Under the pieces are notes generated by a model, which saw nothing but the letters and a program-made list of their open reading frames with translations, was not told the DNA's origin and ran no database searches. Of a stretch of DNA of 64,000 bases, positions 6,542-14,880 are shown piece after piece (the first letter of the stretch is position 1; every line of letters begins with the position of its first letter). Location of the stretch: positions 1 through 64,000 of the forward strand of contig JANQFK010000034.1 in assembly GCA_028277885.1 (NCBI GenBank), in the 5' to 3' direction. Origin of the DNA: Myxococcota bacterium. Its GTDB lineage: Bacteria; Myxococcota_A; UBA9160; UBA6930. Made by a program: the position numbers and the translations under genes.

Positions 6542-7186
6542 AGGGGCCTCGGCGGCGATCCTCGCCTTCGACGCCGCCCAGCCGCACACCGGGCAGGCGG
6601 CGAGGTCGTGGCCCCGGGCGGGGCAGTGCTCGCGGCCGAAGTAGATCATCTGGAGGTGCACGCGGCCCCAGCTCTCCTCGGGGAAGACGCGCTTCAGGTC
6701 GCGCTCGGTCTGCTCGACGTTGCGCCCGGTCGAGAGCCCCCAGCGCGCGGCGAGGCGGTGGATGTGGGTGTCCACCGGGAACGCCGGCCGCCCGAACGCC
6801 TGGGTCATCACCACGCTGGCGGTCTTGTGCCCGACGCCGGGCAGCGCCTCGAGGGCCTCGAAGCTCTCGGGCACGCGGCCGCCGTGCTCGGCCACCAGGA
6901 TCTTCGAGAGCGCCGCGATGTTCTTCGCCTTGGCGGGCGCGAGGCCACAGCTCTTGATCTTCGAGCGGATCGTCTGGACCGGGAGCTTCGCCATGGCGGC
7001 GGGGGTGGCGGCCCGGGCGAACAGGCCCGGCGTCACCAGGTTGACGCGCTCGTCGGTGCACTGGGCCGAGAGCACCACCGCCACCAGCAGGGTGAAGGGG
7101 TCCTCGTGGTCGAGGGGGATCGGGGTCTCGGGGTAGAGGCGGTCCAGGATCTTCTGGATGCGCTCCGCCTTCTCGGCGCGCTTCAC
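6536..7186 (-). CDS. nth: Endonuclease III-type DNA glycosylase, iron-sulfur motif altered
   Basis: Nth removes oxidised pyrimidines and nicks the abasic site in base-excision repair. The 216-residue protein keeps the helix-hairpin-helix LPGVGHKTASVV with catalytic Lys121, and PVDTHIHR with catalytic Asp139. The usual C-terminal cluster loop Cys-X6-Cys-X2-Cys-X5-Cys is not present. Instead there is Cys188-X9-Cys198-X2-Cys201 with no fourth cysteine, so a normal [4Fe-4S] cluster is unlikely. I recall similar CPARGHD...CPxC endings in related bacteria, so this may be a subfamily rather than a mutation. Start is GTG. Confidence 0.92.
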   Translation of the reverse strand: MKRAEKAERIQKILDRLYPETPIPLDHEDPFTLLVAVVLSAQCTDERVNLVTPGLFARAATPAAMAKLPVQTIRSKIKSCGLAPAKAKNIAALSKILVAEHGGRVPESFEALEALPGVGHKTASVVMTQAFGRPAFPVDTHIHRLAARWGLSTGRNVEQTERDLKRVFPEESWGRVHLQMIYFGREHCPARGHDLAACPVCGWAASKARIAAEAPG

Positions 7187-7201
7187 GGCGAGGGGACCTC
7201 G

Positions 7202-8224
7202 TCAGGGCACCAGCAGGACCTTGCCGGTGTTCTTGCGGTCCTGGATGTAGTGGTGCGCCAGGGCGGCCTCGTCGAACTTGAACGTGCGGTCCACCAGGGG
7301 CGCCACCTCGCCCGCCCGGTACTGCTCGAGCAGCCGCTCGAGCCAGCCCTGGATGCGGTCCACCTCCTCCCACATGTGGCCGAGGTTCACGCCGAACACG
7401 CCCTTGTTGTCGTTCATGAGCCTCATGGGGTTGAACTGGAGCCACGGCGTGGTGGCCGCCGCCTTCACGAAGCCGAGCACGCTGCGGCTCTTCTGGGTGG
7501 CGGCCGCCGACATGCCGAACATGCCGAGGCGCCCCGTCGGCGCGAGGCACGCGTAGCTCTTCCCGAAGGAGCGGCCGCCCACGGCGTCGATCACCAGCTC
7601 GACGCCGCGGCCGTGGGTGAGCTCGGGCACCCGCTTCGCGAAGTCCTCGCTGCGATAGTCGATGCAGTGCTCCACCCCGATGGACTTGAGGTAGTCGTGC
7701 TTGCCCGCCGACGCGGTGCCGATCACCGTGGCCCCGAGCGCGCGGGCGAGCTGGATGGCCGCGATCCCGACGCCGCCGCCGGCGCTGTGCACCAGCACGG
7801 TCTCGCCGGCGCGCAGGCCCCCCATGGCGACCAGCAGCTGGTAGGCGGTCAGGTAGTTGACCGGGATGGCGGCACCCTGCTCGGCCGTCATGCCCGGCGG
7901 GCGCGCCTGCACCTGGGCCTCGGGCACGCAGACCACGTCCGAGTAGCCACCGAAGCGCGTCATGGCGAGCACGTCGCGCCCCACCCAGTCGCCCTCGACC
8001 TCCTCGCCCACGGCGTCCACCCGGCCCGCCACCTCGTAGCCCACCACCACGGGCATCTTCGGGAGGTCCGGGTAGATCCCCATGCGGCCCATGATGTCGG
8101 CGAAGTTCACGCCGCTGGCCTCGACGCGGATCCGCATCTCGCCGCGCCGGGGCAGCGGGTCGCGAGCCTCGCGGACCTCGAGCACCTCGGGCGGCCCGGC
8201 CTTGGGGATCCAGATCTGTCGCAT
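7202..8224 (-). CDS. Medium-chain dehydrogenase, quinone oxidoreductase/VAT-1-like
   Basis: 340 residues of the zinc-free MDR superfamily, which reduces quinones, enones or enoyl groups with NADPH. A GroES-like N-terminal domain (GEMRIRVEASGVNFADIMGR) is followed by a Rossmann domain with VLVHSAGGGVGIAAIQLARA. The PVVVGYEVAGRVDAVG segment lacks the catalytic zinc ligands. The long middle insert (SRSVLGFVKAAATTPWLQFNP) and the ending IQDRKNTGKVLLVP resemble VAT-1-type proteins. It lies just behind nth on the same strand with 16 bases between them. The substrate is unknown. Confidence 0.9.
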   Translation of the reverse strand: MRQIWIPKAGPPEVLEVREARDPLPRRGEMRIRVEASGVNFADIMGRMGIYPDLPKMPVVVGYEVAGRVDAVGEEVEGDWVGRDVLAMTRFGGYSDVVCVPEAQVQARPPGMTAEQGAAIPVNYLTAYQLLVAMGGLRAGETVLVHSAGGGVGIAAIQLARALGATVIGTASAGKHDYLKSIGVEHCIDYRSEDFAKRVPELTHGRGVELVIDAVGGRSFGKSYACLAPTGRLGMFGMSAAATQKSRSVLGFVKAAATTPWLQFNPMRLMNDNKGVFGVNLGHMWEEVDRIQGWLERLLEQYRAGEVAPLVDRTFKFDEAALAHHYIQDRKNTGKVLLVP

Positions 8225-8252
8225 GGGAGCGCCTTTCGAGGCCGCGACCCTC

Positions 8253-8990
8253 TCAGCCGCCCCAGCCGGTCTCGCTCCTGCGGAAGCGGTCGTAGAGCGC
8301 GTCGTAGTGGCCGAACACGTGGTCCACGAAGTCGGGGCGCAGGTCGTGGTGGCCCTGCTTGAGCAGCCGCCGCACCCGGTAGGGGCCCATGTTGTAGGCG
8401 GCCAGCGCGAGCTCGGGCTCGCCGAACATCTCCATCATCTCGGCGAAGTAGTAGGTGCCGAGGCGCACGTTGTAGGCGGGCTCGAAGAGCGACTCGTCGC
8501 CCTTCCAGGGCAGCCCGTAGCGCGCCGCGATGTCCTTGCCGACCCAGGGACGGATCTGCATCAGCCCCAGCGACCCGGCGGGGCCGACGGCGCGCGGGTC
8601 GAAGCGGCTCTCCTGGGTCATCAGCGCCAGCACCAGCAGCACCTCGAGGTCGAGGTTCTGCTCGGCGTCGGCCAGCACCCGCGCCACCTGCTCGCGCTGC
8701 TCCTCGGTGAGGCGGCGCCCGGCCTCGACGCGCAGCACCCGGCGCGCCAGCGCGACGGCGGTGATCTCGGGCAGCACCACCGTGGAGGAGGCGGCCACCG
8801 CCTCGGGCGCCGGCTCCTCGGCCTCGGCGAGCGCGGCCTCGGCGGCGGGCGGAGGGGCGGCCACGGGGCCCGGCGCGGGCGGCGGCGGCTCGGCGACCGG
8901 CGGCGGGGCCGGAACCTGGGCACAGGCGACCGCGATCGCGAAGGCGAGCCCGGTCGTCAGCGCCGCGATGGGGGGGCGTCGCGGGGGCAT
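8253..8990 (-). CDS. Lytic transglycosylase lipoprotein (SLT domain)
   Basis: The enzyme cleaves the glycan strand of peptidoglycan in the periplasm. From the ATG at 8990, which I prefer over one further upstream, the signal peptide ends in AIAVAC with lipobox Cys23. A Pro/Ala/Glu-rich linker of about 70 residues follows, then the SLT domain: MTQESRFDPRAVGPAGSLGLMQIRP with the catalytic Glu in QES, YNVRLGTYYFAEMM and LALAAYNMGPYRV. This is the goose-lysozyme-like Slt/MltC class. It is divergent from the YhbY gene. Confidence 0.9.
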   Translation of the reverse strand: MPPRRPPIAALTTGLAFAIAVACAQVPAPPPVAEPPPPAPGPVAAPPPAAEAALAEAEEPAPEAVAASSTVVLPEITAVALARRVLRVEAGRRLTEEQREQVARVLADAEQNLDLEVLLVLALMTQESRFDPRAVGPAGSLGLMQIRPWVGKDIAARYGLPWKGDESLFEPAYNVRLGTYYFAEMMEMFGEPELALAAYNMGPYRVRRLLKQGHHDLRPDFVDHVFGHYDALYDRFRRSETGWGG

Positions 8991-9094
8991 GACCGGGCGG
9001 GATCCTACCAACCTTTCGGCGGGTTGCGACGCCAGCTGCGAGCCGGCTGCCACCCCCTGACGCGGGCCTGGATTTCCCTAGATTCGGCGGCGAC

Positions 9095-9433
9095 ATGGCG
9101 GCACCCCCCCTAGGCGGCTTCCAGCGGCGCTGGCTGCGTGGCCGGGCTCACGCCCTGCGGCCCCTGGTGCAGGTGGGCGCCGGCGGCATCACGCCCGCCG
9201 TGGTCGGCGCCCTCGACGACGCGCTGCGCGACCACGAGCTGGTGAAGGTCCGGCTGCTCCAGCCCGAGGACAAGCGCGCCGCCGCCCGCGAGCTGGCCGC
9301 GGCGAGCGGCGCGGCGCTGTGCGGCGTGGTGGGCCACACCGTGATCCTCTACCGGCCGCACCCCGAGCAGCCGCGCCTGGTGCTCCCCACCCGCGACGCG
9401 GGGCGGGACACGGGGGACGGCGAGAGCGGGTAA
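9095..9433 (+). CDS. yhbY: YhbY/CRS1-type RNA-binding protein
   Basis: This 112-residue protein is a single CRM domain, a small RNA-binding fold bound to pre-50S ribosomal particles in E. coli. Visible landmarks are RGRAHALRPLVQVGAGGITPAV, HELVKVRLLQPEDKRAAAREL and the closing GHTVILYRPHPEQPRL. A tail of about 18 residues follows the domain. The ATG at 9095 gives the expected beginning. It is followed after 30 bases by the CaiB-family gene on the same strand. Confidence 0.9.
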   Translation: MAAPPLGGFQRRWLRGRAHALRPLVQVGAGGITPAVVGALDDALRDHELVKVRLLQPEDKRAAARELAAASGAALCGVVGHTVILYRPHPEQPRLVLPTRDAGRDTGDGESG

Positions 9434-9463
9434 CATGGCGACTTCTTCGCAGGAGGATCCGCC

Positions 9464-10606
<1,143 letters not shown>

Positions 10607-10614
10607 GCGGCGGT

Positions 10615-10656
10615 AGCGGGGACGTTCCTTCCCATTCTCACTTTCGTCCCCGGAGG
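10615..10656 (+). repeat. GGGACGTTCC interspersed repeat, copy 1
   Basis: The block CGGGGACGTTCCTTCC, then CATTCTCACTTTCGTCCCCGG, matches the copy at 17435-17476 with only two or three changes. Its ends (GGGGAC / GTCCCC) pair as a hairpin. The last bases, CCCCGGAGG, serve as the ribosome site of the gene at 10663. The sequence resembles extragenic palindromes that I associate with REP-type transposases, but no such transposase is in this window. Confidence 0.7.
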
Positions 10657-10662
10657 TGATCG

Positions 10663-11052
10663 ATGCCGGGCTTCCTGATCCGCCTCGCGATCTCGGCGCT
10701 GGGCCTGTGGATCGCGTCCCGCCTCGTCACCGGCTTCGAGATCGAGGGCGCCGGCACGCTCGTGCTCGCCGCCTTCCTGCTCGGGCTGGTGAACGCGCTG
10801 GTCCGCCCGCTCGTGGTGGTCCTCACCCTGCCCCTCACCGTCGTCACCCTGGGCCTGTTCCTGTTCGTCGTGAACGCCGCCATGCTGGGCCTGGTGGCCG
10901 CGCTCCTCGACCGCTTCAGCATCTCGGGCCTGGTGCCCGCCGTGCTCGGCTGGCTCGTGGTGAGCCTCACCAACTGGATCGCCTCGTGGTACGTCGGCCC
11001 GAGCGGCCGCGTCGAGGTGATGGTGGTGCGCCAGGACCGCCGCATCGGCTAG
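10663..11052 (+). CDS. Four-helix membrane protein, phage-holin-4_2 superfamily type
   Basis: This 129-residue protein has four transmembrane helices. LLGLVNALVRPLVVVLTLPL followed by TVVTLGLFLFVVNAAML is the diagnostic core of the family labelled phage holin superfamily IV (PF04020). Despite that label it is common in ordinary chromosomes with no phage nearby, and its function is not known. Its ribosome site GGAGG lies inside the interspersed repeat just upstream, which suggests the repeat arrived without disrupting expression or even supplied it. Confidence 0.85.
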   Translation: MPGFLIRLAISALGLWIASRLVTGFEIEGAGTLVLAAFLLGLVNALVRPLVVVLTLPLTVVTLGLFLFVVNAAMLGLVAALLDRFSISGLVPAVLGWLVVSLTNWIASWYVGPSGRVEVMVVRQDRRIG

Positions 11053-11145
11053 GGCCGGGGCCAATCGCGGCGCCCTTCCGCGGTCCAATCCGGGGAGCGC
11101 GCTGGGCTAGCCTGCCCGCGGCGTGCTCACGAAGGGAGACGCGTG

Positions 11146-11463
11146 ATGAACTGGCGCATGCTGCTTCTCGGACTCGTCCTGATCGACTTCGTTGCCCTCA
11201 CGGGCGTGGTGCTCGTCGAGCACGGCTACCTGGGCTTCTTCGAGCTGGCGACCGCCAACACCGCCACGATGCTGCTCTTCACGGACCTGGTCATCGTGCT
11301 GGCCCTGGCCGGCGTCTGGATGTGGCGCGACGCCCAGGAGCGCGGCGTGCGGGTGGTCCCCTACCTGCTGGTCGGCCTCGCCTTCGGCGCCGCCGGCCCG
11401 CTCCTCTACCTGATCGTGCGCGAGCACCAGACCCGCGCCGTGGCGGCCCCGCAGCGCGCTTGA
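11146..11463 (+). CDS. Three-helix membrane protein, DUF2834-like
   Basis: About 105 residues with three predicted transmembrane segments. The middle motif FTDLVIVLALAGVWMWRDAQ and the final GLAFGAAGPLLYLIVRE look like the DUF2834 group of small membrane proteins, whose function is unknown. I use the ATG at 11146 rather than the GTG one codon earlier because GAAGGGAGA is well placed before it. Confidence 0.7.
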   Translation: MNWRMLLLGLVLIDFVALTGVVLVEHGYLGFFELATANTATMLLFTDLVIVLALAGVWMWRDAQERGVRVVPYLLVGLAFGAAGPLLYLIVREHQTRAVAAPQRA

Positions 11464-11469
11464 GCGGCG

Positions 11470-12078
11470 TCAGACCGGCGCGCCGACGGGCGCGCCCTCG
11501 AGAGCCCCGAGATGGGCGGTGCAGTTCAGCAGCCGCACCCGCCAGGGCTCGCCCGCCTCCGCGATCGTGACCGACGTGTTGCCCCAGCGGCGCGGCGCGT
11601 CCGCGGCGTCGGCGCCGACCACCATGTGGCGCTCGACCAGCGCCTGGCAGACCAGCCCGTGGGTCACGACGGCGACGTGCCCCTCGGTCGCCTCGGCGGT
11701 CTGCAGGACCCGCCGCCAGGCCCGCTCCACCCGCTCGTGGAACACCGGCACGCTCTCCCCCTCGGGCGGGTCGTCGGTGAAGTCCGGGTCGAACCCGATC
11801 TCGTCGTAGGACCTCCCGCGCAGCGCTCCGAAGTTGCGCTCCTGGAGCAGCGGGTCGTGGTCCAGCAGGGCCCCGGTGGACTCCGCCAGCAGCTCCGCCG
11901 TCATCGCCGCCCGCCGCAGGTCCGACGCCAGGATCCGCACGATCCCCTCACCCGCCAGCCGCTCCGCCAGCCGCCGAGCCTGCTCCACCCCCCGCTCCGA
12001 CAACGGAACCCCCGGCAGCTGCACCACCCGAGCCCGGTTCTCCCGAGTCTCCCCATGCCGAATCAGATACAGCGCCAT
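11470..12078 (-). CDS. Histidine phosphatase family protein (phosphoglycerate-mutase-like)
   Basis: This 202-residue cytoplasmic protein has the catalytic LIRHGETRENR motif (phospho-His in RHG), the second active-site region EGHVAVVTHGLVCQAL with its His, and a conserved Glu in LLQERNFGALRG. It belongs to the branch that includes alpha-ribazole phosphatase and YhfR/GpmB-like phosphatases. The substrate cannot be assigned. It converges with the upstream DUF2834-like gene and ends seven bases from it. Confidence 0.88.
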   Translation of the reverse strand: MALYLIRHGETRENRARVVQLPGVPLSERGVEQARRLAERLAGEGIVRILASDLRRAAMTAELLAESTGALLDHDPLLQERNFGALRGRSYDEIGFDPDFTDDPPEGESVPVFHERVERAWRRVLQTAEATEGHVAVVTHGLVCQALVERHMVVGADAADAPRRWGNTSVTIAEAGEPWRVRLLNCTAHLGALEGAPVGAPV

Positions 12079-12336
12079 GACCCGCCGAGCATAGCCCCCC
12101 TCGAAAGGACGCGGCGCCCGCTCCCGAGGAGACTCTGCCGAGAATCAAAGCCCGCCCCGGTAGCCCCAAATTCCCGAACCGAAGAGGCCCCGCCACGAAA
12201 GCGATGCGGCGCCGCAGAGCGGCGCAAGCGAGCCCGAGGCAACCAGAGTGGGAACGAGCAACGACGCAAGGCCGTGCCAACGGCCGCGCAGCGCGCGCGG
12301 AAGCGCGCGCGAAGTCCAGAAGCACGGAACCCGCCT

Positions 12337-12576
12337 CTAGTCCGGCAAGATATCCAGATCGATATCCGTGTCGTCCAGGATTCCCGCCAGCGCGAGCTCC
12401 TCGTCCACGCGGACGGGCGCCTCGGCCTCGACGGGCTGGCGCCCGTTCCAGCACGGCGGGCACAGGCCGGACTTGCTGCGCACGAACATCCGCTGTCCGC
12501 AGCTCTCGCAGTGGTGCACGTCCCCCCGGCGCAGCAGGGACGCGATCAGCTCGGCATTCGGGATCATCTTCGCCAT
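12337..12576 (-). CDS. Small zinc-ribbon protein of unknown function
   Basis: From the ATG at 12576 this encodes 79 residues. It holds a four-cysteine zinc ribbon, HHCESCGQRMFVRSKSGLC then PPC, spaced Cys-X2-Cys and Cys-X2-Cys. The C-terminus is strongly acidic (ILDDTDIDLDILPD). The frame is open further upstream without an obvious start, so a longer form is possible. No function is evident; such ribbons often bind nucleic acids or partner proteins. The 258 bases between it and the phosphatase gene hold only GC-rich short palindromes. Confidence 0.6.
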   Translation of the reverse strand: MAKMIPNAELIASLLRRGDVHHCESCGQRMFVRSKSGLCPPCWNGRQPVEAEAPVRVDEELALAGILDDTDIDLDILPD

Positions 12577-12752
12577 CGTTCGCAGCAGCTCCTGCAGCTC
12601 CGGCCCGGGATGCGGCCCTCTCGCTTCGTAGGTGGCCGCGCCCTCGAACGGGGTGACGTGCCGGCCGCGCCACCGGCAGGGCGTGCGCAGCGGGCGTGCA
12701 GGTGTGGGTGCAAGGCCGGAAGCATCGATGGGTCGAAGGCGCCGGCTCGGGC

Positions 12753-13142
12753 TCAGTGGGGCGCGTCGATCCGCCACGCGATCCCGCCCGCCGCGGACGC
12801 CAGCACCACGCGGCGGGGGTTCTCGTCGTCGGCGCGGAACTGCACCCGCAGCTCGGCTCCCCCCGTCTCCGCGCCGACGCGCACCAGCGGGCTGCCGAGC
12901 AGCGCCCACCAGGGCTCGTCCTCGTTGGCGTCCACGAAGCCCGGGCCCGGCTCGCCGCCGGCGGCCTCGGCCTCGAGGCGGCCGGCGCTCTCGCGCAGCT
13001 CCACCACAGCGACGTCGAAGGTGAGGCGCAGCACCTCGGAGCGGCCCGCCCCGGCGCCGCCGGGCGCGGGCAGCCGATCCACGCGCAGCAGCCGACCGCC
13101 GGCCTCGACGACGCGCTCGAGGAGCGCGCCCGCCCCGCTCAT
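12753..13142 (-). CDS. Conserved-looking hypothetical protein downstream of esterase
   Basis: 129 residues starting MSGAGALLERVVEAGGRLLR. The start codon overlaps the esterase stop (ATGA), so the two are almost certainly translated from one message. The sequence alternates short beta segments (EVLRLTFDVAVVELRE, AELRVQFRADDE) and ends GGIAWRIDAPH. I recognise no family. An auxiliary or regulatory role to the esterase is only a context guess. Confidence 0.65.
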   Translation of the reverse strand: MSGAGALLERVVEAGGRLLRVDRLPAPGGAGAGRSEVLRLTFDVAVVELRESAGRLEAEAAGGEPGPGFVDANEDEPWWALLGSPLVRVGAETGGAELRVQFRADDENPRRVVLASAAGGIAWRIDAPH

Positions 13143-14689
13143 TCCGGGAGTCGCCCCTCCCAGAAGCAGCGCTCGGACTCGAGGGGGGCGTGCTCGATGA
13201 AGCAGCGACGCCCCAGCACCATGGTCGAGCGCAGCTCGGGATCGTAGGCGTCCCACACCCCCACGCCCTCGGAGCTCGGGTTGCCGGTGTGGGCGAAGGC
13301 CAGCCAGGCCTGCTGGAGGTCGCGCGCGAGCTGCGCGCCGCCGCGCAGGCCGAGGGGCCGCAGCAGCGGGTGCTTCAGGGTGCCGAACACGAAGGGCAGC
13401 TCGAGCCCGTGGCAGGCACCGATCCGCTCGCCGAGCATCGGCGGCGCCCAGGTGAAGAGGTAGGAGAAGGTGCGTGTCTCGTGGGGGGCCTGGAGCTCCG
13501 CCAGGCGCGCCGCCGGGTAGCGGAAGATGCGGTCGCTCTGGAACGCGACCCAGATCTCGAAGGGCGAGAGCTCGCCGCGGCCGAGCCGCTCGCGCCGGTA
13601 GGTCTCGACGGCGAGCTCGGCGTGGCGCCGGCCGCCCGCGTCGCGCCCGGGCAGCAGCTTGGCGACGCGCTTCAGCAGCCCCTCCTCGGTGAGGCGCCGC
13701 GCCCGCGGCTCGTGGAGGGTGAAGAGCTTCCACTCGTCGCGGTTCGTGCCCACCAGCACCGGGATGCCGGCGGCGTCGCCCTTCCCGATGGCGTCCAGCG
13801 GCGCGTAGGGGATCACGTCGGCGTCGACGGCGGGCTGGAAGGGCAGGCCGCCGGTCGCGAAGCCCAGCCGGCCGAGGGTCCGGCGCTGGGCGTCCATCAG
13901 CGCGGGCAGCGGGATCTCCCGCAGCTTCGCGGCGTCGTCGTGGGTGGGGTGGAGGCCCAGCTCGTTGAGGAAGAACTCGGCGGTGCCCGTGGCCCGGTGG
14001 GAGCTCGCCACGTTGTGGCAGGCCCCGCTCTGGAGGATGGCGCGGTGGAAGAGCCGGCGCGCCCGGGGAGCGCCCAGCAGCGCGCCCACGCTCATGGCAC
14101 CCGCCGACTCGCCGAACACGGTGACGTTGTGGGGATCGCCGCCAAAGCCCTCGATGTTGTCGCGCACCCACTCGAGGGCGGCGATCTGGTCGCGCAGGCC
14201 GCAGTTCGACGTGACGGGGCCCTCGGGCCCGAGGAGCTCGGCCAGGTGCAGGTAGCCCAGTGCGCCGAGGCGGTAGTTGATCGTCACCACCACGACGTCG
14301 CCCCGGCGCGCCAGGGTGCGGCCCGAGTAGAGCGCCGTGGCGCCGGAGCCGAACAGGAAGGCGCCGCCGTGCAGCCACACCATCACCGGGCGCCGCTCGC
14401 CGTCGCAGCCCGGCGTCCAGACGTTGAGGCGCAGGCAGTCCTCGCTCGTCTTCGAGCCCACGGTGCCGAGCAGGCTGCGCGCGAAGCCGACGATGGGCGG
14501 CGCCGGCTGGACCGAGGCGGGGCCCACGTCGTCGGCGGTGCGGATGCCGCCCCAGGCCTCGGGCGGCTCGGGCGGGCGGAAGCGCAGCTCGCCCACCGGC
14601 GGCGCGGCGTAGCGGATGCCGCGGAAGAGGTGGATGCCCCGGCGCTCCACTCCCGAGAGTCGGCCTTGTCGGGTCTCGACGACGCTCAT
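13139..14689 (-). CDS. Type-B carboxylesterase (para-nitrobenzyl-esterase-like)
   Basis: The 516-residue alpha/beta hydrolase cleaves carboxylic esters. Family marks are SEDCLRLNVW, the oxyanion loop VMVWLHGGAFLFGSG, and the nucleophile elbow FGESAGAMS with Ser195. IRYAAPPVGELRFRPPEPP near the start is typical of the pnbA/cholinesterase fold. No signal peptide is seen, so it is cytoplasmic. A GGAG lies just before the ATG. It forms a two-gene unit with the hypothetical protein behind it. Confidence 0.93.
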   Translation of the reverse strand: MSVVETRQGRLSGVERRGIHLFRGIRYAAPPVGELRFRPPEPPEAWGGIRTADDVGPASVQPAPPIVGFARSLLGTVGSKTSEDCLRLNVWTPGCDGERRPVMVWLHGGAFLFGSGATALYSGRTLARRGDVVVVTINYRLGALGYLHLAELLGPEGPVTSNCGLRDQIAALEWVRDNIEGFGGDPHNVTVFGESAGAMSVGALLGAPRARRLFHRAILQSGACHNVASSHRATGTAEFFLNELGLHPTHDDAAKLREIPLPALMDAQRRTLGRLGFATGGLPFQPAVDADVIPYAPLDAIGKGDAAGIPVLVGTNRDEWKLFTLHEPRARRLTEEGLLKRVAKLLPGRDAGGRRHAELAVETYRRERLGRGELSPFEIWVAFQSDRIFRYPAARLAELQAPHETRTFSYLFTWAPPMLGERIGACHGLELPFVFGTLKHPLLRPLGLRGGAQLARDLQQAWLAFAHTGNPSSEGVGVWDAYDPELRSTMVLGRRCFIEHAPLESERCFWEGRLPE

Positions 14690-14776
14690 CCCATGCTCCT
14701 GGGGACTCGCCGCATCCTAGCAGGGACCGCGCGCGCCGGAAGTACACAATTCCGGTACCGTTCGGCGCGCCTCGCC

Positions 14777-14860
14777 ATGACGCAACCTCTCGGACCGGGT
14801 CGGTCCGACATGGCGACGGTCGAGAGTCCCTTCGTGCGTCATGCCCGACTCCATGACGCA
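14777..14860. promoter_or_regulatory. Paired TGCGTCAT sites and a TetR-like palindrome before the helicase
   Basis: In the 190-base gap between the divergent esterase and helicase genes, ATGACGCA occurs at 14777-14784 and 14853-14860, and its complement TGCGTCAT at 14835-14842. The last two form a perfect 8-bp inverted repeat with a 10-base spacer, 20 bases before the helicase start. Between them CGGACCG-GGT-CGGTCCG (14791-14807) is a second perfect dyad. Both look like protein-binding sites; the proteins are unknown. The same TGCGTCA half-site recurs in nagA. Confidence 0.45.
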
Positions 14861-14880
14861 GTGGAACGCGGCGCAATCCG

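Noticed and set aside
10663-11052. Holin-like gene as evidence of a prophage
   Set aside because: The family is common in ordinary chromosomes, and no other phage gene is nearby.
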